Program-made: the position numbers and the translations under genes
Shown: piece after piece, positions 17,992 through 26,665 of the stretch
How the letters are laid out: the number at the start of each line of letters is the position of its first letter
Numbering within the stretch: the stretch's first letter is position 1
Assembly: GCF_900112225.1 (NCBI RefSeq)
Contig: NZ_FOLD01000006.1
Span: forward strand, 1-64,000
Length of the DNA: 64,000 bases
Direction: 5' to 3'
Origin: Massilia yuzhufengensis
GTDB lineage: Bacteria > Pseudomonadota > Gammaproteobacteria > Burkholderiales > Burkholderiaceae_D
The notes under the pieces: model-generated
What the model was told of the DNA's origin: nothing
Seen by the model: only the letters and a program-made list of their open reading frames with translations
The model's database searches: none

Positions 17992-18918
17992 TCAGCCGCG
18001 CACGCGCGCGGTGATCTTCGCGTGCGGCCCGCTCACTTGCGCCGCCCATGCCTCGGCCGCGTCGTCGAATGCGAAATCCGTGTAGTCCACCTGGATGTTC
18101 TGCTCGCGTGCGATGCGCAGCAGGCGTTCCCAGATGGCGCGGCGGTCCGCAGGCGGACGCTGGCCGGTGCCGATGCACGACAAGGTACGGAACAGCAGGT
18201 CGGCGATGTCGAGCTGGACCTGGCGGCCGGCGCCGGTGCCGATGGTCATGATGCGCGCGCCCCAGCGGGTGGCCTTGAGTGCGTTGAGCATCGGCTGCCC
18301 GCAGACCAGGTCCAGCACCACGTCGAAGCCTTCGCCGGCGGCGGCCTTGAGCGCCGCGACGTCGTCGTCGCCGCCCAGTACCACGACCTCGTCGGCGATG
18401 CCGCGTTCTTTCAGCCGCGCCAGCGCGTCAACCGAGCGTGCGGCCGCCACCACCCGGCCGGCGCCGAGGAAGCGGGCCAGTTGCAGGGCGATCTGGCCTA
18501 GCGTGCCGGTCGCGCCCAGCACCAGCACCGCCTCGCCAGGCTGGATATTGGCCTGCTCGAGCGGCACCAGGGCGCCGGTGGCGGCAATGCCCATCGAGAT
18601 GGCGGTACGGTCGTCGACATCGTCCGGTACGTCCCACACTTCCGCGACCGGCACCAGGGTGCGCTGAGCCCAGGCGCCGTAAGGCAGAACCGAGCGCTCG
18701 CCGAAATAGACCCGGCGCCCGTCAGGAGCACGTCCGACGCCTTCTCCGCGGATCACGCACGGGTATTGCACGCCGAGCCGGTAGGCGCCCAGCACGTCCC
18801 AGCCGCCCAGGCCGGCCGTGTCGACCACGATCAGGACCGCGCCTTCTTGTGCGGCCGGCTCCGGAAAGTCGCGGATAACCGGCGCCGCGCCGCGTTCGTG
18901 GATGATGGCGGCCTTCAT
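17992..18918 (-). CDS. Zinc-independent MDR (quinone oxidoreductase-like) dehydrogenase
   Basis: The 308-residue medium-chain dehydrogenase/reductase has an N-terminal GroES-like domain and a Rossmann domain with VLVLGATGTLGQIALQLARF. The usual structural zinc cysteines are missing, so it belongs with NADPH:quinone or enone reductases. It may reduce an alpha,beta-unsaturated ketone of the pathway. The ATG at 18918 overlaps the stop of the upstream SDR gene (TGATG); a GTG one codon earlier is also possible. Confidence 0.85.
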   Translation of the reverse strand: MKAAIIHERGAAPVIRDFPEPAAQEGAVLIVVDTAGLGGWDVLGAYRLGVQYPCVIRGEGVGRAPDGRRVYFGERSVLPYGAWAQRTLVPVAEVWDVPDDVDDRTAISMGIAATGALVPLEQANIQPGEAVLVLGATGTLGQIALQLARFLGAGRVVAAARSVDALARLKERGIADEVVVLGGDDDVAALKAAAGEGFDVVLDLVCGQPMLNALKATRWGARIMTIGTGAGRQVQLDIADLLFRTLSCIGTGQRPPADRRAIWERLLRIAREQNIQVDYTDFAFDDAAEAWAAQVSGPHAKITARVRG

Positions 18919-19748
18919 CACATCCCCTTCGCGCCGGTCTGCGCGAACAAGGCCTTCATCGCCACCAGCGAGGGCGTATGGCTGCCGAAGCCGCCGTCGG
19001 CCACCAGGGTGGTACCGGTGACGAAGGCGGATTCGTCGGATGCCAGGAAGGCCACCACGTCGGCGATCTGGCGCGGCGTTCCGAGTTCGGGCGTGAGGTG
19101 GTTGTCGCGCAGGATATCCAGCAAGGGCGCCGGCATGCTGCCGTGCGCATTCTCGGCCGGCGCCAGGCCGATCTGCAGCGCGTTCGAGCGGATGCCCTGT
19201 TTGCCGTACTGGGCCGCCACCGAGCGGCTGAGCATGATCAACGCCGCTTTGGAGGCCGCGTACGCCGACAGCGACAGGTCGCCCTGCACCCCGAGGCCCG
19301 AGGTGACGAAGATGACCGAACCGCGGCCATGCTTGAGCATCTCGCGGATCGCGTATTTACTGCACAGCATGGCGCCGCGCAGGTTGACCGCCATCGCACG
19401 GTCCCAGGCCTCGACGTCCATGTTGATCACGTCGCGGTCGCGCTGGCGCTGCTCGACGCTCAGCACCGCGGCGTTGTTGTGCAGGATATCGACGCGGCCG
19501 AAGCGGCCGACTACCGCCTCGACCATGTTGCGCACCTCGGCTTCAACCGAGACGTCGCACTGCACCGCAAGCGCCTGCCCGCCCTGTCCTTCGATCTCCG
19601 CCGCCACGCGCTGCGCTGCTGCGCCATCGATGTCGACGATCGCCACGTGCGCACCGTGCAGTGCCAGCACGCGCGCAGCCTCGGCGCCCAGTCCGCCGCC
19701 GGCACCGGTCAGGATGGCGACCCGGCCATCCAGTTTCTTGTTACTCAT
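18918..19748 (-). CDS. SDR-family oxidoreductase
   Basis: This is a 276-residue classical short-chain dehydrogenase with TGAGGGLG for NAD(P), D at the end of beta-2 (IVDID, favouring NAD), NNAA, Ser in VTSGLG and the catalytic YAASK. It likely oxidises a ring or side-chain alcohol, or a cis-dihydrodiol formed by the dioxygenase. It sits between an enoyl-CoA hydratase and an MDR reductase in the operon. Confidence 0.9.
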   Translation of the reverse strand: MSNKKLDGRVAILTGAGGGLGAEAARVLALHGAHVAIVDIDGAAAQRVAAEIEGQGGQALAVQCDVSVEAEVRNMVEAVVGRFGRVDILHNNAAVLSVEQRQRDRDVINMDVEAWDRAMAVNLRGAMLCSKYAIREMLKHGRGSVIFVTSGLGVQGDLSLSAYAASKAALIMLSRSVAAQYGKQGIRSNALQIGLAPAENAHGSMPAPLLDILRDNHLTPELGTPRQIADVVAFLASDESAFVTGTTLVADGGFGSHTPSLVAMKALFAQTGAKGM

Positions 19749-19775
19749 TTATTGTCTCCTTCAGTATGCCGACGT

Positions 19776-20597
19776 TCAGCGGCCGGTGAATTGCGGTGGA
19801 CGCTTCTCGCTGAAGGCCAGCGCCGCTTCCCGTGCGTCGTCGCTGGGCTTGAGCATGGCGAACAGGTCCAGCTCGAGGTCGAGGCCCTGGCGCAGTTCGA
19901 GATCGAGCGCGCTGCGCGCCGCCCGTTTGACCGACAGCGTGGCGGCCGGCGCGCGCGCGGCGATGCGCAGGGCGAAAGCGCGCACTTCCTCGACCAGCGC
20001 ACCGGATTCGCTCGCCATGCGCGTGACCAGCCCGATGTCCCTGGCAGCCCGGGCGTCGAGGCGCTCGCCGGTCAGCAGCAGGTCCATCGCACGTCCGGGT
20101 CCGACCACGCGGGCCAGGCGCTGGGTACCGCCGCCGCCCGGGATCAGGCCGAGCGCCGTTTCCGGCAGGCTGAATACCGCATCCGGGGCGGCAAAGCGGA
20201 TGTCGCAGGCCAGCGCCAGCTCCAGGCCGCCGCCCATGCAATAGCCGTGCACGGCGGCGATGACCGGTTTTTGCACCGTATCGATCGCCTCGATCCAGCG
20301 CGCGCCCTGCATGCGGCGGCGCACCTCGACGGCGGTTTCGGGACCGCGCTTCTCCTTGATGTCGGCGCCGGCGCAAAACCCCCGCGCGCCGTCGCCGCGT
20401 ATCGCGATGACGCGCACCGCCGGGTCGGCGTCGAGCGCGCGCAGGGCTTGCGGCACGCCCTGGCGGATGTCGTCGTTGATGGCGTTGATCTGGGCGGAGC
20501 GGGTCAGCACCACCCAGGCGAGAAGCCCTTCGCGCTCGATGGTGACGGCGGCATTGACCACGCTGGTCGACAGGTCGTCCGGGTCGTGGAAGTCCAT
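19776..20597 (-). CDS. Enoyl-CoA hydratase/isomerase (crotonase family)
   Basis: The 273-residue crotonase has the oxyanion-hole segments GDGARGFCAGADIKE and AVHGYCMGGGLELALACD, and the Glu of ALGLIPGGGGTQRLAR in the position of the second catalytic acid. It would hydrate an enoyl-CoA made by one of the acyl-CoA dehydrogenases. It starts one base after the upstream VOC gene's stop and is therefore co-translated. Confidence 0.9.
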   Translation of the reverse strand: MDFHDPDDLSTSVVNAAVTIEREGLLAWVVLTRSAQINAINDDIRQGVPQALRALDADPAVRVIAIRGDGARGFCAGADIKEKRGPETAVEVRRRMQGARWIEAIDTVQKPVIAAVHGYCMGGGLELALACDIRFAAPDAVFSLPETALGLIPGGGGTQRLARVVGPGRAMDLLLTGERLDARAARDIGLVTRMASESGALVEEVRAFALRIAARAPAATLSVKRAARSALDLELRQGLDLELDLFAMLKPSDDAREAALAFSEKRPPQFTGR

Positions 20598-20598
20598 G

Positions 20599-21564
20599 TC
20601 AGGCTTCCTCGAACTCGACGAGCTGCCCGCGCAGCTCGGACGCGTCGATCCGGATCAGGGCCTTGCCGCCAGCCGATTCGGATTCTTCCACCCAGGTAAA
20701 CTTTGTGCCGCGCTCACGCAGGTCGTCGGCCTTGGCCGCCAGGCCGTTGACGGCGATGCGGATGTAATACAGGCCCGGCCCCCAGTTGTTGAGGTAATGC
20801 GCGGCCGGAGTGTTCCAGGCGGTCGGCTGGATCACGTGCAGGGCGGCGCTGTTGGCCACCGTGAACGGCATGACCGCGCGGCGCTGGCCCTCGCGGCCGA
20901 GCAGCTCGACCCCACCCTGCGGTTCCCAGTCGAGGTTCTTCGAGCAGCAGCGCAGCGTGTGGTCGAGGTCGCGCACCAGGAAGGCGCGCGCGCTGACCCG
21001 CAGCATGTCGCCCGGACGCGGGTCGCGCGGCTGGGCCGGCGGCGTGGCGAAGGTGTCGGGCGGCATCTGCAGCGGCTCGGTCGGCATCACTTCGATGCAC
21101 AGGCCGCCGTCCACGTCCGGGGAGTAGCGCGGACGCTCCGGGGTGGCGCCCAGCCACAGGCGGTCGAACGGCATTTCCGGAGTGCGCTGGGCCATGCGGA
21201 AGGCCAGGCCCCGGCGCATCAGCTTGTCCACGAAGGCATCGAATTTCGGCCCCTGCAGCGCCAGCACCACCGAGTGGGTCAGCATCGGGCGGTGGCGGCC
21301 CTGGTAATCCTTCAGGCTTTCCAGGAACTCGTGGAACATCGGGTCGCCCGGGTTGTCGTAGTCCAGGTGCCACTGCGGCTCCAGGCGCGTGGGCGAGACG
21401 GCCAGCGACTTGTGCACGCGCAGGAAGTGCGCGATATACGGATGGTTGTCGAAGGCCTGGCGCCAGTTCGGGTGGCTGTGCACGCCGAGCTTCTTCACCA
21501 ACAGTTCGGTCATCCCGTCCGGGTCGGGCAGCATCATGTCGGCTGACAGCAGCAGGTCAAACAT
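20599..21564 (-). CDS. VOC-family (glyoxalase/extradiol-like) protein of unknown role
   Basis: The 321-residue protein looks like a two-module vicinal-oxygen-chelate protein: FDLLLSADMMLPDPDGMTEL at the start, a central segment RVSARAFLVRDLDHTLRCC and RGTKFTWVEESESAGGKALI near the end, typical of VOC beta-alpha-beta-beta-beta repeats. A clear extradiol His/His/Glu set is not obvious, so I do not call it a dioxygenase. The start at 21564 has GGAGAAG and overlaps the MMPL stop by eight bases. The tight coupling to the transporter and the enoyl-CoA hydratase suggests a pathway role such as a hydratase, epimerase or binding protein. Confidence 0.65.
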   Translation of the reverse strand: MFDLLLSADMMLPDPDGMTELLVKKLGVHSHPNWRQAFDNHPYIAHFLRVHKSLAVSPTRLEPQWHLDYDNPGDPMFHEFLESLKDYQGRHRPMLTHSVVLALQGPKFDAFVDKLMRRGLAFRMAQRTPEMPFDRLWLGATPERPRYSPDVDGGLCIEVMPTEPLQMPPDTFATPPAQPRDPRPGDMLRVSARAFLVRDLDHTLRCCSKNLDWEPQGGVELLGREGQRRAVMPFTVANSAALHVIQPTAWNTPAAHYLNNWGPGLYYIRIAVNGLAAKADDLRERGTKFTWVEESESAGGKALIRIDASELRGQLVEFEEA

Positions 21565-24013
21565 AGGTCTTCTCCAGTGTTGGGGTAACGCGCGCATCGT
21601 CACGTGCGCTTTTTGGATTGAGCAGGAAGTAGGACAGGGCCGGCGTCAGCATCAGCGCGCCCAGCATATTCCAGAGGAACATGAAGGTCAGCAGGATGCC
21701 CATGTCGGCCTGGAACTTAATAGGCGACCAGGCCCAGGTGACAACGCCGGCCGCCATCGTCAGGCCGACCAGCGCGACCACCTTGCCGGTGAAGTCGAGC
21801 GAGCGGCGGTAGGCCGCGCGCAGGCTGTCGCCGCGGCGCTGGCAGGCGATCTGAACCGACAGCAGGTAGAGCGCGTAGTCCACGCCTACCCCGACCCCTA
21901 CCGCGATCACCGGAAGGGTCGCGACCTTCAGGCCGATCCCGAGCCAGACCATCAGGGCCTTGCACAGGATGGTCGTGATCACCAGCGGGACCAGGGCCAC
22001 GATGGTGGCGCGCACGCTGCGGAAGGTAATCAGGCACAGCAGCGCGGTCGAGCCGTACACTGCCAGGTACATGGTGATGATGCTCTTGCCGACCTCGATA
22101 TTGGTGGCGGCCTCGATGCCGGCGCTGCCGGCGGCCAGCAGGAACTGCACCGGTTCCTTGGCGCCAGGTGCGGTGTTGTTGAGCTGTGCGTAGCCTTCCG
22201 CGGTCTTGAGGATGCGCGCCACGGTGTCGGCCTTGTGGTCGGACAGGTAGGCCACCAGCGGCGATACCGAGCAGCTCTGGTTGGTGATGTCGGGGGTGGC
22301 GATGGCCGCCGCCGACATGGCGCCGTCGGTGATCGACTGGTTGCGGCTGATCGTCAGCCACTTGCCGCTGCCTTCGGTCATGGCGGCGGTGGTAAACCTT
22401 ACCGTCTCTGCCAGCGAAGTCGTGGTCTGCACAGCCGGATCGGCGCGCAGCAGCTGGGCCAGGCCGTCCATCTTGTTCAGCGCCGGCACCAGGCGGCAGC
22501 CTTCGTCGGCGGTTTTCATGATGACGACGAACTGGTCGCTCGACAGGCCGTAGTTGCGGGTGATGTAGGCGTTGTCGCGGTTATAGCGCGAATCCGGGCG
22601 CAGTTCGGGTGCGCCGGCATCGAGGTCGCCGATGCGCAGGTCCTGCATCACCACCGCCGACACCGCCGTCATGGCAAGCGCGACGCCGATCACCGTGATC
22701 GCCCAGCGCCTCTCGGTCAGCCGGTCCAGGTGCGCCCAGAGCCGTCCCAGCACCGAGCGGCCCTGCGCCATCTCCTGGTCTTCCTCGAGCGCGCGCTGCG
22801 CCGCCTTCGGGCTGATGCCGATATACGACAGCGCGACCGGGATCAGGAACAGTTTGGTGAACACCAGCACCGATACGCCCATGCTGGTGGTGATCGCCAG
22901 GTCGCGGATCACCGGAATGTCGATGATGATCAGTACCGCGAAACCGACGATGTTGGCCAGCAGCGCCGTGACGCCGGCCACGAACAGGCGGCGGAAGGTA
23001 TAGCGCGCAGCGACATAGCGGTGGGTCCCGCGCCCGATGTCCTGGATGATGCCGTTCATCTTCTGGGCGCCGTGCGACAGCCCGATGGCGAAGATCAGGA
23101 AAGGCACCAGGATCGAGTACGGATCGAGTTCGTAGCCGAGCAGCTGCATCAGTCCCAGCAGCCAGACCACGCCGAGGACGGCCGCGCTCACCAGCAGCGC
23201 CGTGCTGCGCAGGCAGCGCGTGTACATGTAGACGAACACGGTGGCGATCGCCACCGAGACGGCGAAGAACAGCATGACGGACTTCAGGCCTTCGATCAGG
23301 TCGCCGACGATCTTGGCGAAACCGACAATGTGGATGCCGACCTTGTCGCTCTCGTAGCTGCGGATCTTCTGTTCCAGCTGCTGGGAAAAAGCACCGTAGT
23401 CCAGCGGCTCGCCGGTCTTGGGATCGGTGTCGAGCATCGGCGCGACGATCATGCTCGACTTCATGTCGAGCGCCACCAGGCGGCCGACGATGCCGGCCTT
23501 GGCCACGTTCTCGCGCAGCTTGGCCAGTTCGGCCGGGCTGCCGTCGAACTGCGCCGGCATCACGGCGCCGCCGGTGATGCCGTCTTCCGTGACCTCGCGC
23601 CAGCGCACGATCGGCATCCAGATCGACTTCATCCAGGAGCGGTCGACACCCGGGATCATGTACAGGTCGTCGTTCACCTTGCGCATGACTTCCAGAAAAG
23701 CCGGGTCGTAGATGTCGCCGGTCTTGTTCTCGACCACGATGCGCACCGTATTGCCCAGGCCCGGGAGCTGGTCCTTGTGGGCCAGGTAGTTCTGGATATA
23801 CGGGCTGCTGAGCGGGATCATGCGCTCGAAGTTGGCGTTGACCTTGATCCGCGTTGCCGCATAGCCGAGGAATAGCGTCGCCAACAGGCAGGCCAGCAGC
23901 ACCAGGATGCGGTGGTTGAAAATGACCCGCTCGAGCAAGTTGCCCGAGGAGCGGTCGAAGGAATGGAGGTCCCGCACGACGGGCATGCGGGGCTGTTCGG
24001 TATGCGCGGCCAT
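21557..24013 (-). CDS. MMPL/RND-family transporter
   Basis: The 818-residue inner-membrane protein has two RND halves. Each has one transmembrane helix, a large periplasmic loop and five further helices (first helix about residues 34-54; repeated signatures LVPFLIFAIGLSHGAQKMNG and VIAVGVGVGVDYALYLLSV). There is no membrane-fusion partner, as in MmpL/HpnN-type lipid exporters. With DUF1302, DUF1329 and YCF48-like genes it forms a module often seen beside steroid and other hydrophobic-compound pathways, so import of the substrate or trafficking of lipids is likely. The start at 24013 lies one base beyond the YCF48-like stop. Confidence 0.85.
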   Translation of the reverse strand: MAAHTEQPRMPVVRDLHSFDRSSGNLLERVIFNHRILVLLACLLATLFLGYAATRIKVNANFERMIPLSSPYIQNYLAHKDQLPGLGNTVRIVVENKTGDIYDPAFLEVMRKVNDDLYMIPGVDRSWMKSIWMPIVRWREVTEDGITGGAVMPAQFDGSPAELAKLRENVAKAGIVGRLVALDMKSSMIVAPMLDTDPKTGEPLDYGAFSQQLEQKIRSYESDKVGIHIVGFAKIVGDLIEGLKSVMLFFAVSVAIATVFVYMYTRCLRSTALLVSAAVLGVVWLLGLMQLLGYELDPYSILVPFLIFAIGLSHGAQKMNGIIQDIGRGTHRYVAARYTFRRLFVAGVTALLANIVGFAVLIIIDIPVIRDLAITTSMGVSVLVFTKLFLIPVALSYIGISPKAAQRALEEDQEMAQGRSVLGRLWAHLDRLTERRWAITVIGVALAMTAVSAVVMQDLRIGDLDAGAPELRPDSRYNRDNAYITRNYGLSSDQFVVIMKTADEGCRLVPALNKMDGLAQLLRADPAVQTTTSLAETVRFTTAAMTEGSGKWLTISRNQSITDGAMSAAAIATPDITNQSCSVSPLVAYLSDHKADTVARILKTAEGYAQLNNTAPGAKEPVQFLLAAGSAGIEAATNIEVGKSIITMYLAVYGSTALLCLITFRSVRATIVALVPLVITTILCKALMVWLGIGLKVATLPVIAVGVGVGVDYALYLLSVQIACQRRGDSLRAAYRRSLDFTGKVVALVGLTMAAGVVTWAWSPIKFQADMGILLTFMFLWNMLGALMLTPALSYFLLNPKSARDDARVTPTLEKTYV

Positions 24014-24014
24014 G

Positions 24015-25145
24015 TCAGTTCTTCCCCATTCTTGCAGCGTCGGCCCCGCAGCCTGGAACCTGCGCCATCCTCGCGCCAGCGGTTCCGGCCAGGGCGACCT
24101 GCCCCGTCCCGGCGGGCGCCGCGCCATACACCTCGCCGTTGCGCGCGAGACGTGCATCGACGGTCTTGCCGCCGCGGTGAACGAGCATCTGCCCGGATTG
24201 CGTTACGAAGGCCAGTTCCCCCGGTGCGCAAGCGAAGGCGCCTACCACGGTAGCCTGGGTGCCGAGGGCGAGGGGCTCCCAGCTTGCCGCGCCATCGTTA
24301 CTGACAAAGACATTGCCGCGCAGGCCGAACGCGAACAGGCCGGCTTCGTTGGAAGCAAGGCCGAACCAGGTGCCGGTATAAGGAGTTTCGACCTCGGCGA
24401 AACGGCCAGCTGCGCGGTCGAGCCGGCGTAGCAAGCCCTGCTCGCCGGCCAGGTAGACGTTGCCATCGATGGTCTGCTCGAGCGCATACAGGTGCATGCG
24501 GCGATCGTTCCCGGCCTTCTCCAGCCAGGGCTCCCATGTCTTGCCGCCGTCGCCGGTGCGCAGCAGCAGTCCGAATGCACCGGCCACGAAGCCTTCGCCG
24601 TCGGCGCCTATGCGGATGTCGAGGAAGGGATACGGCAGCACGCCGGGCGTAGCCGAGAGCGCGGCCGCGCGCTTGACTTCGTCGACGATGGCCGCGGCGT
24701 CCGGAACGCCGGCCGCAAGCTGGGCGCGGTAATGCTTGTCCAGCATGGCCAGCAGGCTGCGGCCGTCGAGCACCCGGACCCATGCCTGACCGCCATCGCT
24801 GCTGCGCAGCACCACGCCGTCGTGGCCCGTAGCCCAGGCCGTGTTAGGGCCGGTAAAGCGCACATTGGTCAGGTCGGACGTGACCGGCACGTCGGCCTGT
24901 TTCCAGGTCTTGCCGGCATCGCGCGAGACCAGTATGGTGCCGCGCACACCGACCGACACGGCGGTGTTGCCCTGGACCGCAATGCCTGTCATCGCCCGCT
25001 TGAACGCGGCCGGCGTGCGCTCGGCTGGTTTATCAAGGACTTCGGCGCCGGAGGGAAGCGGCAGGCCCAGGCAGGCGGCCACGGTCAGGACGGCCGCAAG
25101 CGCTCGGCGCCCCGGTCCGGATGCAATCGATATAGAGATGTTCAA
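24015..25145 (-). CDS. YCF48/BNR-repeat-like periplasmic protein
   Basis: The 376-residue protein has a signal peptide (positive start, hydrophobic ALAAVLTVAACLGLPLPSGA) and a beta-propeller with repeated sialidase/YCF48 motifs: ILVSRDAGKTWKQ, VLRSSDGGQAWVR, LLRTGDGGKTWEP and VFVSNDGAASWEP. It probably helps assemble or feed the MMPL transporter encoded immediately downstream. The start appears to be TTG at 25145 behind ACGGAG. Confidence 0.82.
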   Translation of the reverse strand: MNISISIASGPGRRALAAVLTVAACLGLPLPSGAEVLDKPAERTPAAFKRAMTGIAVQGNTAVSVGVRGTILVSRDAGKTWKQADVPVTSDLTNVRFTGPNTAWATGHDGVVLRSSDGGQAWVRVLDGRSLLAMLDKHYRAQLAAGVPDAAAIVDEVKRAAALSATPGVLPYPFLDIRIGADGEGFVAGAFGLLLRTGDGGKTWEPWLEKAGNDRRMHLYALEQTIDGNVYLAGEQGLLRRLDRAAGRFAEVETPYTGTWFGLASNEAGLFAFGLRGNVFVSNDGAASWEPLALGTQATVVGAFACAPGELAFVTQSGQMLVHRGGKTVDARLARNGEVYGAAPAGTGQVALAGTAGARMAQVPGCGADAARMGKN

Positions 25146-25279
25146 CGGAGACTCCGTGTTGGTACGTACAACTCGACGGCTGCCAAACCGGTAGCGGCGC
25201 TATCGGACGGCCTGCCTGCCGCTGCACCGCCGCTGCAGCCAGCAGGCGACGGACAGCCCTTCCAGGAAGCGGCGCCCGA

Positions 25280-26644
25280 TCAGCGCGCGGTTTCCTTGGC
25301 CACGATCGCCTCCGGGTTGAGGTCGCGGTTCGAGCGCGGCTTGGCCACCACGCCGTAGCCGCCCACCAGGCCGTCGTTCACCAGCGCGTACATGCCTTTG
25401 TTGAAGTCGAAGATCACGTTTTTCACGGTGTACGGTGCATCGACGTCGTAGAGCTGGATCATCGAGTTGAAGATCGAGCGGTACAGCTGGCCGCTGCGGT
25501 CGTAGGCGTCGTACAGCATGGCGCCGTAGCTGTCTTCATCGATGTAGTAGGTGCGCTTGGCGTAGGCGTGGCGGAAGCCCTGCTTCAGGGTCGCCTCGAC
25601 CACCCACATGCGGTGCAGCTCCCAGCGCCAGCAGGCCGGGTTCGGGTACTTTTCCTTGAACTGTTCTTCCACGCCGCAGCCGAAGTACAGCTTGTAGGCG
25701 TTGTAGGGAACGTACATTTCCTTCTTGCCCACCAGCTTGAAGTCGAAACGGTCCATCTGGCCCGAGAATACGAACAGCTCGTCGAACAGCGTGACGCCGC
25801 CCATGCTGGCCACCGGGGTGTCGTACGAGAACTCGGGCGCGAGCTTGATGCGGCGCTGGCCCGGGGCGTAGCTCCAGGCGCGGCGCGGCTTCTGGGTCGG
25901 ATCGAGGAAGTCCATCAGGCCGGTTACTTCGCCCGCCTTGCGGATCGGGGCGCTGGTGACCGAGTAGGTGCGCCAGTACATCTGGTCGTCGCGGCCGTCC
26001 AGGTCCTCGTGGTAGTAAGGCGTCTCCTCGAAGGTCTGCTGCTGCGAGGTCATGACGGCCTTGCCGCTGGAATCGACCACCCACGAGCGCGAGGACCGGG
26101 TGGTGGTGTCGGCCTTGTAGCGCAGCTGCTGGTTCCACATCATCTCGTTGCCGGTCTTGGCGATCGGGAACGGGATGCCGCCGCGGCAGGCCTGGTCCAC
26201 CGCCAGCCCGCCCTTGGCGGTCTTGCAGGTGGTGGCGTTGCGTACAGTATTGGCCAGCACGCGCTCGGGCACCGCGGCGGTGCGGTGAGTCGGGTAGACG
26301 TCCATGTAGAAGCCGGGATGTTTCTTGAACAGCTCCTTCTGGCCGTCGGACAGCTTGTCGCCATGTTGCTGGTAGTTCTTCGCGTCGATGCGCAAGACCG
26401 CCGCTTCGTCCTTGAACGGATCGGCCCAGACGCCGCTGCCGGCCTTGAAGCCCCCCGGCGCCTTCTGCAGGCCACCGGTATAGGCCGGGATCGTGCCCTC
26501 CTTGTTGGCCGCCTTGACGGCGCCGAGCTGGGTCAGCGCCGCGCCGAGCTGTTTGGCTTCGTCTGCCGTCACCTGTGCCTGCGCGGCGGGTGCCAGTACC
26601 GCCATACCTGCCAACGAGCCGATGATGAGTCGCTTGATGTTCAT
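25280..26644 (-). CDS. DUF1329 outer-membrane/periplasmic lipoprotein-like protein
   Basis: This 454-residue protein has a clear signal peptide (LIIGSLAGMAVLAPAAQAQ). The mature part has the DUF1329 features RRAWSYAPGQRRIKLAPEFS, ENTPYYHEDL-like and HRMWVVEATLKQGFRHAYAK, related in fold to LolB/outer-membrane lipid carriers. DUF1329 genes almost always pair with DUF1302 genes, as here (21 bases between them). It likely carries the hydrophobic substrate across the periplasm. Confidence 0.85.
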   Translation of the reverse strand: MNIKRLIIGSLAGMAVLAPAAQAQVTADEAKQLGAALTQLGAVKAANKEGTIPAYTGGLQKAPGGFKAGSGVWADPFKDEAAVLRIDAKNYQQHGDKLSDGQKELFKKHPGFYMDVYPTHRTAAVPERVLANTVRNATTCKTAKGGLAVDQACRGGIPFPIAKTGNEMMWNQQLRYKADTTTRSSRSWVVDSSGKAVMTSQQQTFEETPYYHEDLDGRDDQMYWRTYSVTSAPIRKAGEVTGLMDFLDPTQKPRRAWSYAPGQRRIKLAPEFSYDTPVASMGGVTLFDELFVFSGQMDRFDFKLVGKKEMYVPYNAYKLYFGCGVEEQFKEKYPNPACWRWELHRMWVVEATLKQGFRHAYAKRTYYIDEDSYGAMLYDAYDRSGQLYRSIFNSMIQLYDVDAPYTVKNVIFDFNKGMYALVNDGLVGGYGVVAKPRSNRDLNPEAIVAKETAR

Positions 26645-26665
26645 GTCGAGTCTCCTGTTTGCGGC

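Noticed and set aside
21389..23875. An 828-codon plus-strand frame opposite the MMPL gene
   Set aside because: Low-complexity His/Arg/Asp/Gln composition of an antisense frame; the MMPL protein on the other strand is clear.
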